64,000 bases of DNA from Brevibacillus antibioticus (GTDB taxonomy: Bacteria > Bacillota > Bacilli > Brevibacillales > Brevibacillaceae). This document shows positions 54,783 to 63,975 of the stretch, piece by piece (the first letter of the stretch is position 1; each line of letters starts with the position of its first letter). The notes below the pieces were generated by a model that searched no databases, was not told the DNA's origin, and saw nothing but the letters and a program-made list of their open reading frames with translations. A program made the translations under genes and the position numbers. The stretch is taken from the NCBI RefSeq assembly GCF_005217615.1, contig NZ_SZNK01000001.1, positions 3,436,501 to 3,500,500 of the forward strand, given 5' to 3'.

Positions 54783-56177
54783 CTACAATTTCTTATTCAA
54801 GCGTATATCAAACCACGTGTTTTTCAAATACCGAAGCTGATGGCGCTGAAAAAAAGTCTTTAATTCGCTCTCTGTAGAGCCAAAAACATTAGGCAAAAAT
54901 TGGTCAAACAAAACTTCAAACTGCCCAAACATTTTCCCTCCAGCTGATATTTGTGCTTGTTTGGGTGTAAGATTTTTAAGAAAACCCAAGTTCACCAATC
55001 TACAAAAATATTCATAAACAAGTTCATGAATCATCTTAACACCTTGTCCTTCATGGTTCTGAGTATGCAAATCCATTACGAATTGATGATCGATATACCG
55101 TTTTAGAACCGTTTGAAATGGTCTTTCAGGAAACCTATGATCTTTAATTAGGATGTGATTGATAATCAATTTTGGTTTTTGTATTCCTTTACCAAATACT
55201 GACTTTCTTTGATATACTTTGTGAATTTCAGTTAAAAACAAATAGCTTTGCCATAGACGATGATCAATCAAGAAAAGCTCATCGCCCGTAATTTTCTGAT
55301 TAAACAATGGATGGGAGAGATGATCACCAATTCTTGCAATCGCAAAATTTCTTAAAGGATTGATAAGAAAATCTTCTTCTCTGCGAAGTTTTAGTTGTTC
55401 AGCATTCCTACGGATAGTTTGAAAAGAAAGCCTTTGTTTTGATGGTGAAAAAACATGTATCATGTTTTCCTGTTTGTGTTCTTGCGCAGGAGAACCATCC
55501 TTCATCGTAATCCTGCCATCGGGTAACAGCTTTAGTTTCTGAATTTCACTATAAAACTTGTCCTTGCAGAAAACGATGGTCTTTTTCCCTTTAATGCTCG
55601 CTATGTTCATAAAGGTAATGGCCGGATGTGTGACTAATGAATTCAATCGATAGAGCACTCCCTGACGTTTCCAAATTATTTTTTCACATGCATGCAGTCG
55701 AAAACGATTAGTCCATCTTGTTTTAAATAGTTCTTCACCAAATATCCATACTTGAGATATATTAGCCTTCTCATATCCTTCTATTCTTTTCCTCAATAAG
55801 TTTTCAGAGACAGGCGAACTTTGGTACTCAATACATAGTTTATGTCCATCTGGAAAAATCGTTGTGATATCTGCTCTTTGTTTAATCTCATTGATATAAA
55901 CTTCCTGATGAGTAACGTTTTGAGGGTATAGATGTTCCATCCAAGTTCTTAGCACCCTCTTTCCCTCCAAATGCTCTGGTGTCTCTGGTTCACCAGAATC
56001 ACAGTTACTTTTTGCCACATGAGCAAAGTGAGGAGTCACCCATTGCCCTTGACGATAATATACAGGAGCACCACAATGTTGACAGAATATCCTTGTTCCT
56101 GACCAAGCTCTAAGCAATTCCTTTGAAAAATTCGCGGGGACAACAAGAAAACCATCCTCATGTATACAGTCCTTCAT
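54783..56177 (-). CDS. Competence protein CoiA-like nuclease
   Basis: 464 aa. N-terminal Zn-ribbon-like segment FCQHCGAPVYYRQGQWVTPHFAHV, then the nuclease core ETPEHLEGKRVLRTWM, INEIKQRADITTIF and HKLCIEYQSSPVSENLLRKRIEGYEKA, where Asp and ExQ match the restriction-like site of CoiA. The C-terminal half (about 200-464) is longer than in typical CoiA of some 380 aa and not recognised. CoiA helps recombination of DNA taken up in transformation. The gene is visibly more AT-rich than its neighbours (A/T third positions), suggesting transfer. Confidence 0.78.
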   Translation of the reverse strand: MKDCIHEDGFLVVPANFSKELLRAWSGTRIFCQHCGAPVYYRQGQWVTPHFAHVAKSNCDSGEPETPEHLEGKRVLRTWMEHLYPQNVTHQEVYINEIKQRADITTIFPDGHKLCIEYQSSPVSENLLRKRIEGYEKANISQVWIFGEELFKTRWTNRFRLHACEKIIWKRQGVLYRLNSLVTHPAITFMNIASIKGKKTIVFCKDKFYSEIQKLKLLPDGRITMKDGSPAQEHKQENMIHVFSPSKQRLSFQTIRRNAEQLKLRREEDFLINPLRNFAIARIGDHLSHPLFNQKITGDELFLIDHRLWQSYLFLTEIHKVYQRKSVFGKGIQKPKLIINHILIKDHRFPERPFQTVLKRYIDHQFVMDLHTQNHEGQGVKMIHELVYEYFCRLVNLGFLKNLTPKQAQISAGGKMFGQFEVLFDQFLPNVFGSTESELKTFFQRHQLRYLKNTWFDIRLNKKL

Positions 56178-56256
56178 TTTTCAATCCTCCTCTCCCCTAC
56201 CCTATCACTCAAAATGAGGACAAAAAAAACCCCAACTGTAGTCAGGGTTCTAAGCT

Positions 56257-57549
56257 TTATGCAAATATCGGCAGCATGAGATTCAGCAAGAACAATCCCG
56301 CGATGACGTACATGAGCGCAGGTACTTCGCGACGTTTGCCCAATGCGAGCTTCATGAGCGGATACGCCACGAATCCAAACGCAATTCCATCTACAATGCT
56401 GTAGGACAACGGGATAATCGCGATGATCAAAAAGGCAGGGAAGCCTTCCGAGAAGTCCTTCAGATTGATATTCTGTACATTTTGCAGCATCAGTGCACCA
56501 ATGATGATGAGCACTGGAGCAATAGCTCCATTCGGAATCATTTTGATGACAGGAAGCAAACCGAGCGAGAGCAGGAACAAGGTCCCTGTTACAAGTGCGG
56601 TCAGTCCCGTCCTTCCTCCCGCTGCGATTCCTGCCGCAGTCTCCACCGTCGAAACCGTCGGACTGGTTCCCAAAATGCCAGAGATAGCAGCGGACAACGC
56701 ATTTGCTTGCAGCGAACGTCTGAACTTCTGCGGCTGTCCAAGCATCGAGGTATGCCCATGAATCAAGCCAATATTTTCAAAGACGATGACCATCGCCAAC
56801 GAGAAGGTCGCGATCCAAAATGGCAACGCCCAAATGGCTGAAAAGGAAAGACCCGCAAATACGCTTCCGTAATCCGCGAACGAGAACGTTCCTCCCCCTC
56901 CTGGTTCGACAATCCCGAACAAAAAGCCAAGTCCTGTACCAACCGTAATTCCGATCAGGAAGTTACCCGGTACATTTCGAACAAACAAAATCAACGTAAC
57001 AATCAAAGTAATCAGCGTGACGATCACATGCGGGCTGGACAAATCACCCAGCGCGACAAATGTAGACGGATTCATGACGATCAGCCCGCCTTTTTGCAGA
57101 CCGATGAAGGTCAAGAACAACCCAATCCCTACGGTAATCGCTTCTTTTAGTGAAGCGGGTATCGCATTGGACAATATCGTCGCGGCCTTGGTAAAGGCAA
57201 TCACAGTAAAGATCAGACCCGAAACAAAAACAGCAGCCAACGCTTGTTGCCAAGTGAGGCCCATCGATTGGCATAATGTGAACGTAAACAGAGCGTTGAT
57301 CCCCATGCCGGGAACCAGAATAATAGGAGCATTTGCCCAAAAGGCCATAAGAAGTGACCCGATAAATGCCGTCAAAACAGTCGCCAGAATCCCTGCTTCC
57401 ACCGGTATTCCAGCATCATTTAAAATCGAAGCGTTTACGGCAACAATGTAGACAATGGTGACAAAGCCAATGAATCCGGCGATGAGTTCCCTTTGAAACG
57501 TCGTGTCGTAAGCGCGCAAGTGAAATAGCTTTTCCATCCACGTACGCAC
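56257..57549 (-). CDS. Purine permease, NCS2/AzgA family (guanine/hypoxanthine type)
   Basis: 430 aa, about 12-13 hydrophobic segments. Family markers: ELIAGFIGFVTIVYIVAVNASIL, LVPGMGINALFTFTLCQSMGLTWQQALAAVFVSG, and ILGTSPTVSTVETAAGIAAGGRTGLTALVTG, the conserved binding region of PbuG/PbuO. It would import hypoxanthine, guanine or adenine with protons. Single gene, divergent from a LysR regulator; no purine riboswitch was seen in the 150-bp spacer, which is unusual for a Bacillales purine permease. Confidence 0.92.
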   Translation of the reverse strand: MRTWMEKLFHLRAYDTTFQRELIAGFIGFVTIVYIVAVNASILNDAGIPVEAGILATVLTAFIGSLLMAFWANAPIILVPGMGINALFTFTLCQSMGLTWQQALAAVFVSGLIFTVIAFTKAATILSNAIPASLKEAITVGIGLFLTFIGLQKGGLIVMNPSTFVALGDLSSPHVIVTLITLIVTLILFVRNVPGNFLIGITVGTGLGFLFGIVEPGGGGTFSFADYGSVFAGLSFSAIWALPFWIATFSLAMVIVFENIGLIHGHTSMLGQPQKFRRSLQANALSAAISGILGTSPTVSTVETAAGIAAGGRTGLTALVTGTLFLLSLGLLPVIKMIPNGAIAPVLIIIGALMLQNVQNINLKDFSEGFPAFLIIAIIPLSYSIVDGIAFGFVAYPLMKLALGKRREVPALMYVIAGLFLLNLMLPIFA

Positions 57550-57627
57550 GGACTTCCCCTTCTTTCCTTTATGTCTATTCCATGAAGTGAAGATTCACAG
57601 GAAACATGCTATCATAGCTTCATCAAT

Positions 57628-57671
57628 ATGGAAAATATCCATAAAATCTAATTTTCATATCGTTTTCATAT
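57628..57671. promoter_or_regulatory. Candidate LysR operator region
   Basis: A palindrome ATGGAAAATATCCAT (57628-57642) and a nearby direct repeat TTTTCATAT (57652-57660 and 57663-57671) lie in the spacer between the divergent permease and LysR genes. The position is right for a LysR-type autorepressor/activator site. Confidence 0.45.
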
Positions 57672-57705
57672 GGAACCATTCTCGTAAGGAAAGAAGGCAT
57701 TGCGT

Positions 57706-58578
57706 GTGGATATTCGGCAACTGCGTTACTTTATCGCCATAGCAGAGGAAGGTCAGATAACGGGGGCGGCTAAAAGACTGAACATGGCCCAGCCGCCTTT
57801 GAGTCAGCAGCTGAAACAAATGGAGGAGGAGCTCGGGACCATGCTCATTGAGCGCTCAGGAAAACAAATGGTCCTGACAGAAGCAGGCGTCACTCTCTAT
57901 AAACAGGCGCTCAATATCGTTCATCAAATGGAGGAAGCTCTCTCCGAGGTCAAAGAAACAGGCGAAGGCATTCGGGGGACGCTTTCCATCGGTGTCAGTG
58001 CACTGTCGGCCTATCGCCTGCCAGAACAAATTCGTGTGTTTCAGGAAAAGTATCCACTCATAACCTATAAAATTTGGAAAGGCGATACACAGCTCCTCAA
58101 TCAGTGGCTGGAGCGCAGAACCATAGAAGTCGCTATCGTACGCCTTCCCCACTCGTTGAACAACTGCACCATGATTCCGTTGGAGGAAGAGGATTTTGTG
58201 CTCATCGTTCCTGCCACCTCCCCCTATGCCGATCGCAAGGAAATCGAAATGCGCGAAATCGCCGAGCTTCCGCTCATCATGCCGAGCACGCCAGGCTTGG
58301 GCATTTACGACTTGATTATTAAAGAATTCTCCCGTCTAGGCGTGGAACCGCACGTTATCTGTGAGTGCCCGGACATCTCTCTCATCGTCAGTATGGTCGC
58401 CTCCTCGGTCGGTTCCTCCATCGTCCCCATCTCGGCATGGGAAACCCATCAGAGCGAGCAAATTCGCGGGATTCGACTCTCCGGAACTTCCATTTATTCT
58501 TCCGCTGCGGTCGTTTGGCAGTCTGGACGCCATCTGTCCAAAGCAGCGAATCGGTTTATCGAGACGTTTTCATCGTAA
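57706..58578 (+). CDS. LysR-family transcriptional regulator
   Basis: 290 aa from GTG at 57706 with AAGAAGG 6 nt upstream; an in-frame TTG at 57700 is less likely. Standard HTH (MDIRQLRYFIAIAEEGQITGAAKRLNMAQPPLSQQLKQMEEELGTMLI) and periplasmic-binding-like effector domain. It is divergent from the purine permease and upstream of the BCCT transporter gene; either could be its target. Confidence 0.92.
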   Translation: MDIRQLRYFIAIAEEGQITGAAKRLNMAQPPLSQQLKQMEEELGTMLIERSGKQMVLTEAGVTLYKQALNIVHQMEEALSEVKETGEGIRGTLSIGVSALSAYRLPEQIRVFQEKYPLITYKIWKGDTQLLNQWLERRTIEVAIVRLPHSLNNCTMIPLEEEDFVLIVPATSPYADRKEIEMREIAELPLIMPSTPGLGIYDLIIKEFSRLGVEPHVICECPDISLIVSMVASSVGSSIVPISAWETHQSEQIRGIRLSGTSIYSSAAVVWQSGRHLSKAANRFIETFSS

Positions 58579-58671
58579 CTCCATTTAGGGCGGTCACATC
58601 CGGAATAATCTTGGAAATCCAGCGGGATGATAAGCTATTACCATTTCTTGTAGATTCCCGGGAGGATAAAG

Positions 58672-60195
58672 ATGACTTTCCTGATATCCTTGGTCATTGT
58701 ATTTGTTATTGTGCTGTTCGGCGCGATTTCTCCTGAGCTGTTCGCCTCTGCGGCTTCCCATGTCCTGAAAGTGACCACGACGAATTTTGGCTGGTTTTAT
58801 TTAATCGTGACTTTTGGTTTTCTGATCTTTTGCATCTTCCTTGCCTTTAGCAGATACGGACAAATCCCTTTGGGGAGCGATGATGACGAGCCGGAATATT
58901 CGCTACCTACCTGGTTTGCCATGTTGTTTTCTGCTGGGATGGGGATTGGACTTGTCTTTTGGGGAGTGGCGGAGCCCGTCTCTCATTACTTCTCTCCGCC
59001 AGCAGGTGTGACTGGACAAACGACCGAAGCCGCACAAACCGCTCTGCGCTATGCATTTTTTCACTGGGGGCTGCATCCTTGGGGGATCTACGCTCTCATT
59101 GCTCTTGCTCTCGCGTATTTTCAATTTCGCAAAGGAGCGAAGGGCTTGATCTCCTCCACCTTTGGCCCGCTGCTCGGTGAGCGCATACACGGACCGCTCG
59201 GAAAAGGAATCGATATTCTGGCTGTCATCGCCACGGCATTCGGTGTCGCAACCTCACTTGGTCTCGGAACTCTGCAAATAAACGGAGGCTTGTCTCACCT
59301 TTTTGGATTGCCGTCCAACACCACCGTGCAAATCGTGATCATCTCCATTATTACTGTCCTATTTCTGCTCTCGGCTACGACAGGACTGGATCGGGGAATG
59401 AAGTATTTGAGCAATACGAATCTGGTATTGGCCTTGTTGCTCCTCCTGCTGACACTCGTATTGGGACCAACCTCGTTTATTTTTGACGCCTTTACCAGCA
59501 CGCTGGGCAGTTATTTAAACAATCTCATCTCGATGAGCTTGCGGCTGACCCCTTTTACACAAGGGACCTGGGTAGCCAACTGGACGCTGTTTTACTGGTC
59601 ATGGTGGATTGCCTGGGCACCGTTCGTCGGTATGTTTATCGCACGCGTCTCCAAAGGTCGCACGATCAAGGAATTCGTCATTTGTGTGATGCTCGTTCCG
59701 AGTTTGTTGAGCTTCATTTGGTTTTCGGTGTTCGGCGGGACAGCACTTCACCTGGAAATTTTTGATCAAGCGTCTATAGGGGCAGCGGTTCAAAGTGACA
59801 TCTCGACTGCGTTGTTCCTCGCATTAGAGCAGTTGCCCATGGGATACATTCTCGCTGTCGTTGCGATTCTGTTGATCATCACGTTTTTTATCACATCGGC
59901 GGATTCCGCTATTTTCGTGCTCGGCATGCTGTCATCTGATGGCAATCTGGACCCGTCGAATCGGGTAAAAATCACCTGGGGCGTCCTCCAATCCGCTATC
60001 GCGATCGTTCTTTTGTTAAGCGGCGGATTAGAGGGCCTACAGACGGCCTCTATTGTGGCAGCCCTGCCTTTTACCGTCATCATGGTCCTGATGTGCTTCT
60101 CTCTCGTCATGGCATTGCAAGAAGAAGACCGGATTGCAAAAAAGAAACGGAAGGATCAGCAGAAGAAGCTAGAGAGGTTGTTAAAGGAATTGTAA
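58672..60195 (+). CDS. BCCT-family transporter (betaine/choline/carnitine)
   Basis: 507 aa, 12 hydrophobic helices, GGGAGGATAAAG before the ATG. Family signature GMGIGLVFWGVAEPVSHYFSPP, helix 8 FYWSWWIAWAPFVGMFIARVSKGRTIKEF and helix 9-10 TFFITSADSAIFVLGMLSS. The glycine-betaine-type GxGxG segment (GMGIG) suggests Na+ coupling. Substrate cannot be set from sequence. Follows the LysR gene by 93 nt; ends in a strong terminator. Confidence 0.92.
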   Translation: MTFLISLVIVFVIVLFGAISPELFASAASHVLKVTTTNFGWFYLIVTFGFLIFCIFLAFSRYGQIPLGSDDDEPEYSLPTWFAMLFSAGMGIGLVFWGVAEPVSHYFSPPAGVTGQTTEAAQTALRYAFFHWGLHPWGIYALIALALAYFQFRKGAKGLISSTFGPLLGERIHGPLGKGIDILAVIATAFGVATSLGLGTLQINGGLSHLFGLPSNTTVQIVIISIITVLFLLSATTGLDRGMKYLSNTNLVLALLLLLLTLVLGPTSFIFDAFTSTLGSYLNNLISMSLRLTPFTQGTWVANWTLFYWSWWIAWAPFVGMFIARVSKGRTIKEFVICVMLVPSLLSFIWFSVFGGTALHLEIFDQASIGAAVQSDISTALFLALEQLPMGYILAVVAILLIITFFITSADSAIFVLGMLSSDGNLDPSNRVKITWGVLQSAIAIVLLLSGGLEGLQTASIVAALPFTVIMVLMCFSLVMALQEEDRIAKKKRKDQQKKLERLLKEL

Positions 60196-60213
60196 CAAGT
60201 TGTCACAAAAAAA

Positions 60214-60244
60214 GGGGACGCTATCCATCGCGTCCCCCTTTTTT
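60214..60244. terminator. Intrinsic terminator shared by converging genes
   Basis: GGGGACGC (60214-60221) / GCGTCCCC (60230-60237) with A7 before and T6 after; the T run touches the stop of the DUF523 gene. Confidence 0.85.
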
Positions 60245-60695
60245 ATTCATTGGATACGATTGACTCAGATGTTACCTCAATCCCGTTTCTGCGAAACAGT
60301 GCCGCCGTTAGTCCGACACCCGGCACTTTTTTCCCGGAAAAGCTGCCGTCGTAAACAAAGGAGCTTCCACAGGACGGGCTGTTCTCTTTTAAGATGGCGG
60401 ATGTGGCTCCAACCGTTTTCGCCAGCTTCAGCGCTTGGTTCGCCCCCATCAAAAATTCCTCGGTGACGTCTCGGCCAGTGTCGTCCATGATGCGTGCTTT
60501 ACCATCCAGAACATCTTCTCCCGTACCCCCGATGATTTCTGCTGGCGGTCGTGGTGTTGGCAAGCCTCCCAGTTGTTCAGGACAGACGGGAATGACCTTT
60601 CCTTCCCGAAGCAACTGCTCCAGCTCTTGATCCAAGCATGACTTCTGATCGTAACGGCATTCACAACCGATCAAACAGGCACTAATCACTTTCAT
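60243..60695 (-). CDS. DUF523-family protein
   Basis: 150 aa. Pattern ISACLIGCECRYDQKSC at the start, VIPVCPEQLGGLPTPRPPAEI in the middle and ILKENSPSCGSSFVYDGSFSGKKVPGVGLTAALF at the end; the conserved Cys residues suggest metal or Fe-S binding. Function of the family is unknown. It lies 24 nt downstream of the pantothenate kinase gene. Confidence 0.88.
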   Translation of the reverse strand: MKVISACLIGCECRYDQKSCLDQELEQLLREGKVIPVCPEQLGGLPTPRPPAEIIGGTGEDVLDGKARIMDDTGRDVTEEFLMGANQALKLAKTVGATSAILKENSPSCGSSFVYDGSFSGKKVPGVGLTAALFRRNGIEVTSESIVSNE

Positions 60696-60719
60696 GACAA
60701 CCGTCCCCCATCTTTTTAT

Positions 60720-61658
60720 CTACAGCTTGCGCAGCTTCACGCTTTGCACCCTATGATCCAGTCCCTTGTCCAAAATCAATTGCGCGCGAACACGCGTCGG
60801 CAAAATGTTTTGGCGCAGGTTGGCTCCGTTGATCTCCGTCCAAATACCGGTGGCTACCTCAGTCGCCTCCTCGTCAGACAGACTCGCGTAGCGCTTGAAA
60901 TACGAGGTTGGATCGGAAAACGCGGTCTGACGCAGCAGCTTGAACCGCTCTACATACCATTGCAGGATGTGCTTCTCTTCCGCGTGCACGTAGATCGTGA
61001 AGTCAAAGAAGTCAGAAACAATGACCTCGAAATTACGAGCATCGCTTTCGTCACCTCTAGGCGGTTGCAGCACATTCAAGCCTTCGACAATCAAAATGTC
61101 AGGCTGTCTGACAGTCTGCCATTCATCTGGCACGATGTCATACACAAGGTGAGAATAAACGGGTGCTTTCACTTCAGGCAATCCCGATTTTACATCGGAT
61201 AAAAAATGGATAAAGCGGCGCAAGTCATAGCTCTCCGGGAATCCCTTGCGCTTCATGATTCCTCTGTCTTCTAGAACCTTGTTCGGATACAGGAATCCAT
61301 CGGTCGTTACCAAATCAACCTTCGGATGATTCGGCCAGCGGGACAACAGCGTCTGCAAAATGCGAGCCGTTGTGCTTTTGCCTACAGCCACACTGCCTGC
61401 GATACCGATAATGAATGGAACCTTGCCATCCTGGTTCCCTAAAAAAGTGTGAGTCGCCTGGTACAGCTCCTGCGTGCCCCCAACATACAAATTCAGCAGA
61501 CGGGACAACGGAAGGTAAATGTCGGAGACTTCGGTCATGGACATTTTCTCGTTCAAGCCCTGCAAAAGGGAAAGCTCGTTATCAGATATAGTTAACGGCG
61601 TGGAGGCCCGCAGAGCACTCCACTGCTCGCGATTAAATGTAACATAGGGTGATGCCAT
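60720..61658 (-). CDS. coaA: Pantothenate kinase, type I
   Basis: About 312 aa. Walker [48 protein letters not shown] and [11 protein letters not shown] are signatures of bacterial type I PanK, which phosphorylates pantothenate in CoA synthesis and is inhibited by CoA. The ATG at 61658 with GAAAGGA upstream is preferred; ATGs at 61670-61682 are in frame but have no clear site. Type I enzyme alongside possible type III is common in Bacillales. Confidence 0.92.
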   Translation of the reverse strand: MASPYVTFNREQWSALRASTPLTISDNELSLLQGLNEKMSMTEVSDIYLPLSRLLNLYVGGTQELYQATHTFLGNQDGKVPFIIGIAGSVAVGKSTTARILQTLLSRWPNHPKVDLVTTDGFLYPNKVLEDRGIMKRKGFPESYDLRRFIHFLSDVKSGLPEVKAPVYSHLVYDIVPDEWQTVRQPDILIVEGLNVLQPPRGDESDARNFEVIVSDFFDFTIYVHAEEKHILQWYVERFKLLRQTAFSDPTSYFKRYASLSDEEATEVATGIWTEINGANLRQNILPTRVRAQLILDKGLDHRVQSVKLRKL

Positions 61659-61798
61659 GGGAATGTACATCCTTTCCATCATGAAAGTGCTTTCTTTATT
61701 TCACACAAAGTTAGTTTACACCAGCATGTCTCTCTTGGGAACAATGGGCTTGTCCCAAATCAGACCAGCTCTGCACTTTGCCTTCGTGAGCACACAAG

Positions 61799-61829
61799 AA
61801 AAAAGCCGATACCTCATGGCATCAGCTTT
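61799..61829 (-). terminator. Intrinsic terminator of Dps gene
   Basis: On the minus strand AAAGCTGATGCC (61829-61818) pairs with GGTATCGGCTTT (61813-61802), then TTT. Confidence 0.75.
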
Positions 61830-61851
61830 ATCTTGCAAAAGAATTTTCTCG

Positions 61852-62304
61852 TTATTTTCCCAAGTGAGCTTGCAGCATCCACACATGCTTTTGCAAGCTA
61901 TCCACGATCCCCAAGAACATATCGCCAGTTGCTTCATCGTCCCCAGCTTCCGCGGCTGTAATGCCTTCTTTGAGCTCTTTGATCAGGAGTGTAAAATCGC
62001 TCACGACTGCCTCTACCATCTGATCTGCAGACTCTCCACCTGTCGCTTCCTTAATGGAAGCCTGCTCCATACAGGCCTTCAACGTCGAAACAGGCTTGCC
62101 CCCAACCGTTAACAGCCGCTCCGCCAGCTCATCTACATTTTTGGCTGCCTCGTTGTATAGCTCCTCAAATTTTTCATGTAGGGTAAAAAAATTCGGGCCT
62201 TTGACAAACCAGTGGTAATGATGCAGCTTCATATACAGCACAGACCAGTTGGCAACCTGTTTATTAAGTACGTCGGTCACGGGCCGACTCATTGTCATAC
62301 TCAT
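61852..62304 (-). CDS. Dps/ferritin-like DNA-protection protein
   Basis: 150 aa, four-helix bundle. Ferroxidase residues at the subunit interface: LHHYHWFVKGPNFFTLHEKFEELYNEAAKNVDELAERLL, and a short C-terminus without a basic tail. Oligomers of 12 subunits store iron and protect DNA from peroxide. No PerR-like box was seen in the 70 bp upstream; a weak promoter TTCACC-N17-TATTTA could serve it. Confidence 0.92.
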   Translation of the reverse strand: MSMTMSRPVTDVLNKQVANWSVLYMKLHHYHWFVKGPNFFTLHEKFEELYNEAAKNVDELAERLLTVGGKPVSTLKACMEQASIKEATGGESADQMVEAVVSDFTLLIKELKEGITAAEAGDDEATGDMFLGIVDSLQKHVWMLQAHLGK

Positions 62305-62376
62305 CCGAACGCTCCACCTCTCATGGTATAAATATAGCGTTTGTAGTATGTGGTGAATTGGGCGGTTCTATTCTTT

Positions 62377-62748
62377 TCATATCCGTTCATTCTTTCTACC
62401 CAGCTCATTTCTTGCTTTTTCTAGCGTCTGTAAAATTTCTTCCCGCTCTGAATCCTCGTACCTGTCCACAACATCTTGCAAGCCACATTCAATAACCTGC
62501 AAGTATTCGTCATAGGTTATACAAGCTGTTTCTTCGGGATAGCCGGGGAATTCCATGCTCAGGACAACTTGGTCGATCGCACATCGCTCAGGATCATCCA
62601 GAGCGTACGTCCTGTATGTCGCAATCATACAAACATCATCAAAAATGACGCCTTCTCTTGTAAAGATGATAGTTATGCTTTTCAATATTCGCCGTTTATT
62701 GATGAAAACGCCTCTGATGAACCGCTGATTCCAGTCGTAATTAATCAT
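62377..62748 (-). CDS. Putative immunity protein (CdiI-like), 123 aa
   Basis: Soluble, acidic, with a beta-rich first half (SITIIFTREGVIFDDVCMIATYRTYAL) and a helical second half (EETACITYDEYLQVIECGLQDVVDRY...EEILQTLEKARNEL). The ITYDEYLxVI and terminal EEIxxxL pattern recalls CdiI-type immunity proteins to ribonuclease toxins, but the match is by eye. Starts inside the preceding Imm3-like gene by a 4-nt ATGA overlap, so the two are coupled. Visibly AT-rich. Confidence 0.5.
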   Translation of the reverse strand: MINYDWNQRFIRGVFINKRRILKSITIIFTREGVIFDDVCMIATYRTYALDDPERCAIDQVVLSMEFPGYPEETACITYDEYLQVIECGLQDVVDRYEDSEREEILQTLEKARNELGRKNERI

Positions 62749-63446
62749 TTTTCATACATGTTACGTACTTTTTTAATCCGCAGGGTTAACTCTGCTTTTT
62801 CATCTAGCGAAAGCTGCTCATTTAATTGATCAGGTTGAAACTGTTGTATCTCACTTTTAAGTAAATGAAACCGTTCATAATTCGTTATGTTTTTACTGAT
62901 TAAAAACTCAGCTATAGTTGTTTGGACATTCATATTTTCTCCACGTGTATTTTTGCAGTCCCTTTGAAATCTTTCTTGTGCAGCAAGAATAATGATATCA
63001 CCGTCATGGCTTGTTTCTTGCGTGAATACATTCAGAAATTTAATTACCTCGTCCTTCATTTCAGAATAGTACCATCTAACTAGCGGATGAGCATCGACAG
63101 GTTTGTGTTCTATATTTTGCAAAACATGGTCCCTACGCCTCATCAGATCTGTCAATTGCTCGGTTGTTAACACCTGTTGCAGTTCGAACATATTCAACTG
63201 ATTTAATGCTTCTACAGTGTGCTTTTTGAGGTTAATGAAAATCTTTGCTGGCAATAGAGATAGTTCACCGAAAGCGACATTAACAACAATCTTCTCCATT
63301 TCCCCCATGTTTTCCACATTTTCGTATACATCCCATGTTCTAGCGAGGCATTCGGACAGACTCATGTTCCTTGCTCTGTACGCTAAATAATCTTTATTAA
63401 TTTCATCAAAGAGCTCTTGGTATTCCCACTCCAAGCTTTCTTCCAC
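62745..63446 (-). CDS. Imm3-like immunity protein, 233 aa
   Basis: N-terminal 90 residues: LEWEYQELFDEINKDYLAYRARNMSLSECLARTWDVYEN followed by EKIVVNVAFGELSLL, the pattern of Imm3 immunity proteins of polymorphic toxin systems. The remaining 140 residues are helical and unrecognised. Soluble, AT-rich, coupled to the next gene. No toxin gene is visible on the downstream side; one may lie upstream beyond the window. Confidence 0.6.
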   Translation of the reverse strand: MEESLEWEYQELFDEINKDYLAYRARNMSLSECLARTWDVYENVENMGEMEKIVVNVAFGELSLLPAKIFINLKKHTVEALNQLNMFELQQVLTTEQLTDLMRRRDHVLQNIEHKPVDAHPLVRWYYSEMKDEVIKFLNVFTQETSHDGDIIILAAQERFQRDCKNTRGENMNVQTTIAEFLISKNITNYERFHLLKSEIQQFQPDQLNEQLSLDEKAELTLRIKKVRNMYEK

Positions 63447-63558
63447 TTTACTTTCCCCCTTGCTCTAAACATTCAAGCTTAGTTCCGCGTAGCTATAACG
63501 AACGAGGGGAAGATACTCTTCCAAATATTCCGTTTTATCTCCTGACTCTATCAGCTAA

Positions 63559-63975
63559 CTAGCCATGTATTTTCAAAAGAAAATCCTCTAATACTCCCCT
63601 AGTCGCAACGCCAGCTCTTGGAAGCAATTCATTTACACGAACGAGCACAGCAGGATTGTCACGTATCATTTGTTTCCCTTCCAGAGTCGTATAGCTTCTC
63701 AACGTATCTACACAGATCACGAAAAGTTCCTCATCATCCGTATCCAGTAACGAAAGTAGAATATTCAGTTCATGCTCGTTGCAAGAACTATCCATACAGT
63801 ACGCAAGTTTTCGCTGCCATTCTAACGGTTTCATCAGCACATGACTGGACAGGTCTTCCCAATCCTTTTGGCTGAACTTCGTTAGCATGTCATACACTAT
63901 CGTGCAGCCATCGTCATACCAATAATCAACGGTATTTTGGCAGCCTGTTATGAAAACATCTAATTCTTTGTACAT
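63559..63975 (-). CDS. Putative immunity protein, Imm30/HEAT-like, 138 aa
   Basis: ATG at 63975 preceded by GGAGGTGATCAGC is preferred over the ATG at 63990 that overlaps that site. Helical, acidic, soluble: WQRKLAYCMDSSCNEHELNILLSLLDTDDEELFVICVDTLRSY looks like paired helices of a HEAT-type repeat seen in small immunity proteins. Assignment rests on this and on the neighbouring immunity-like genes. It may be cotranscribed with the next gene after 112 nt. Confidence 0.5.
   Translation of the reverse strand: MYKELDVFITGCQNTVDYWYDDGCTIVYDMLTKFSQKDWEDLSSHVLMKPLEWQRKLAYCMDSSCNEHELNILLSLLDTDDEELFVICVDTLRSYTTLEGKQMIRDNPAVLVRVNELLPRAGVATRGVLEDFLLKIHG

Noticed and set aside
57550..57705. Purine riboswitch before the NCS2 permease
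   Set aside because: No three-way junction or conserved loop sequences could be found on the minus strand.
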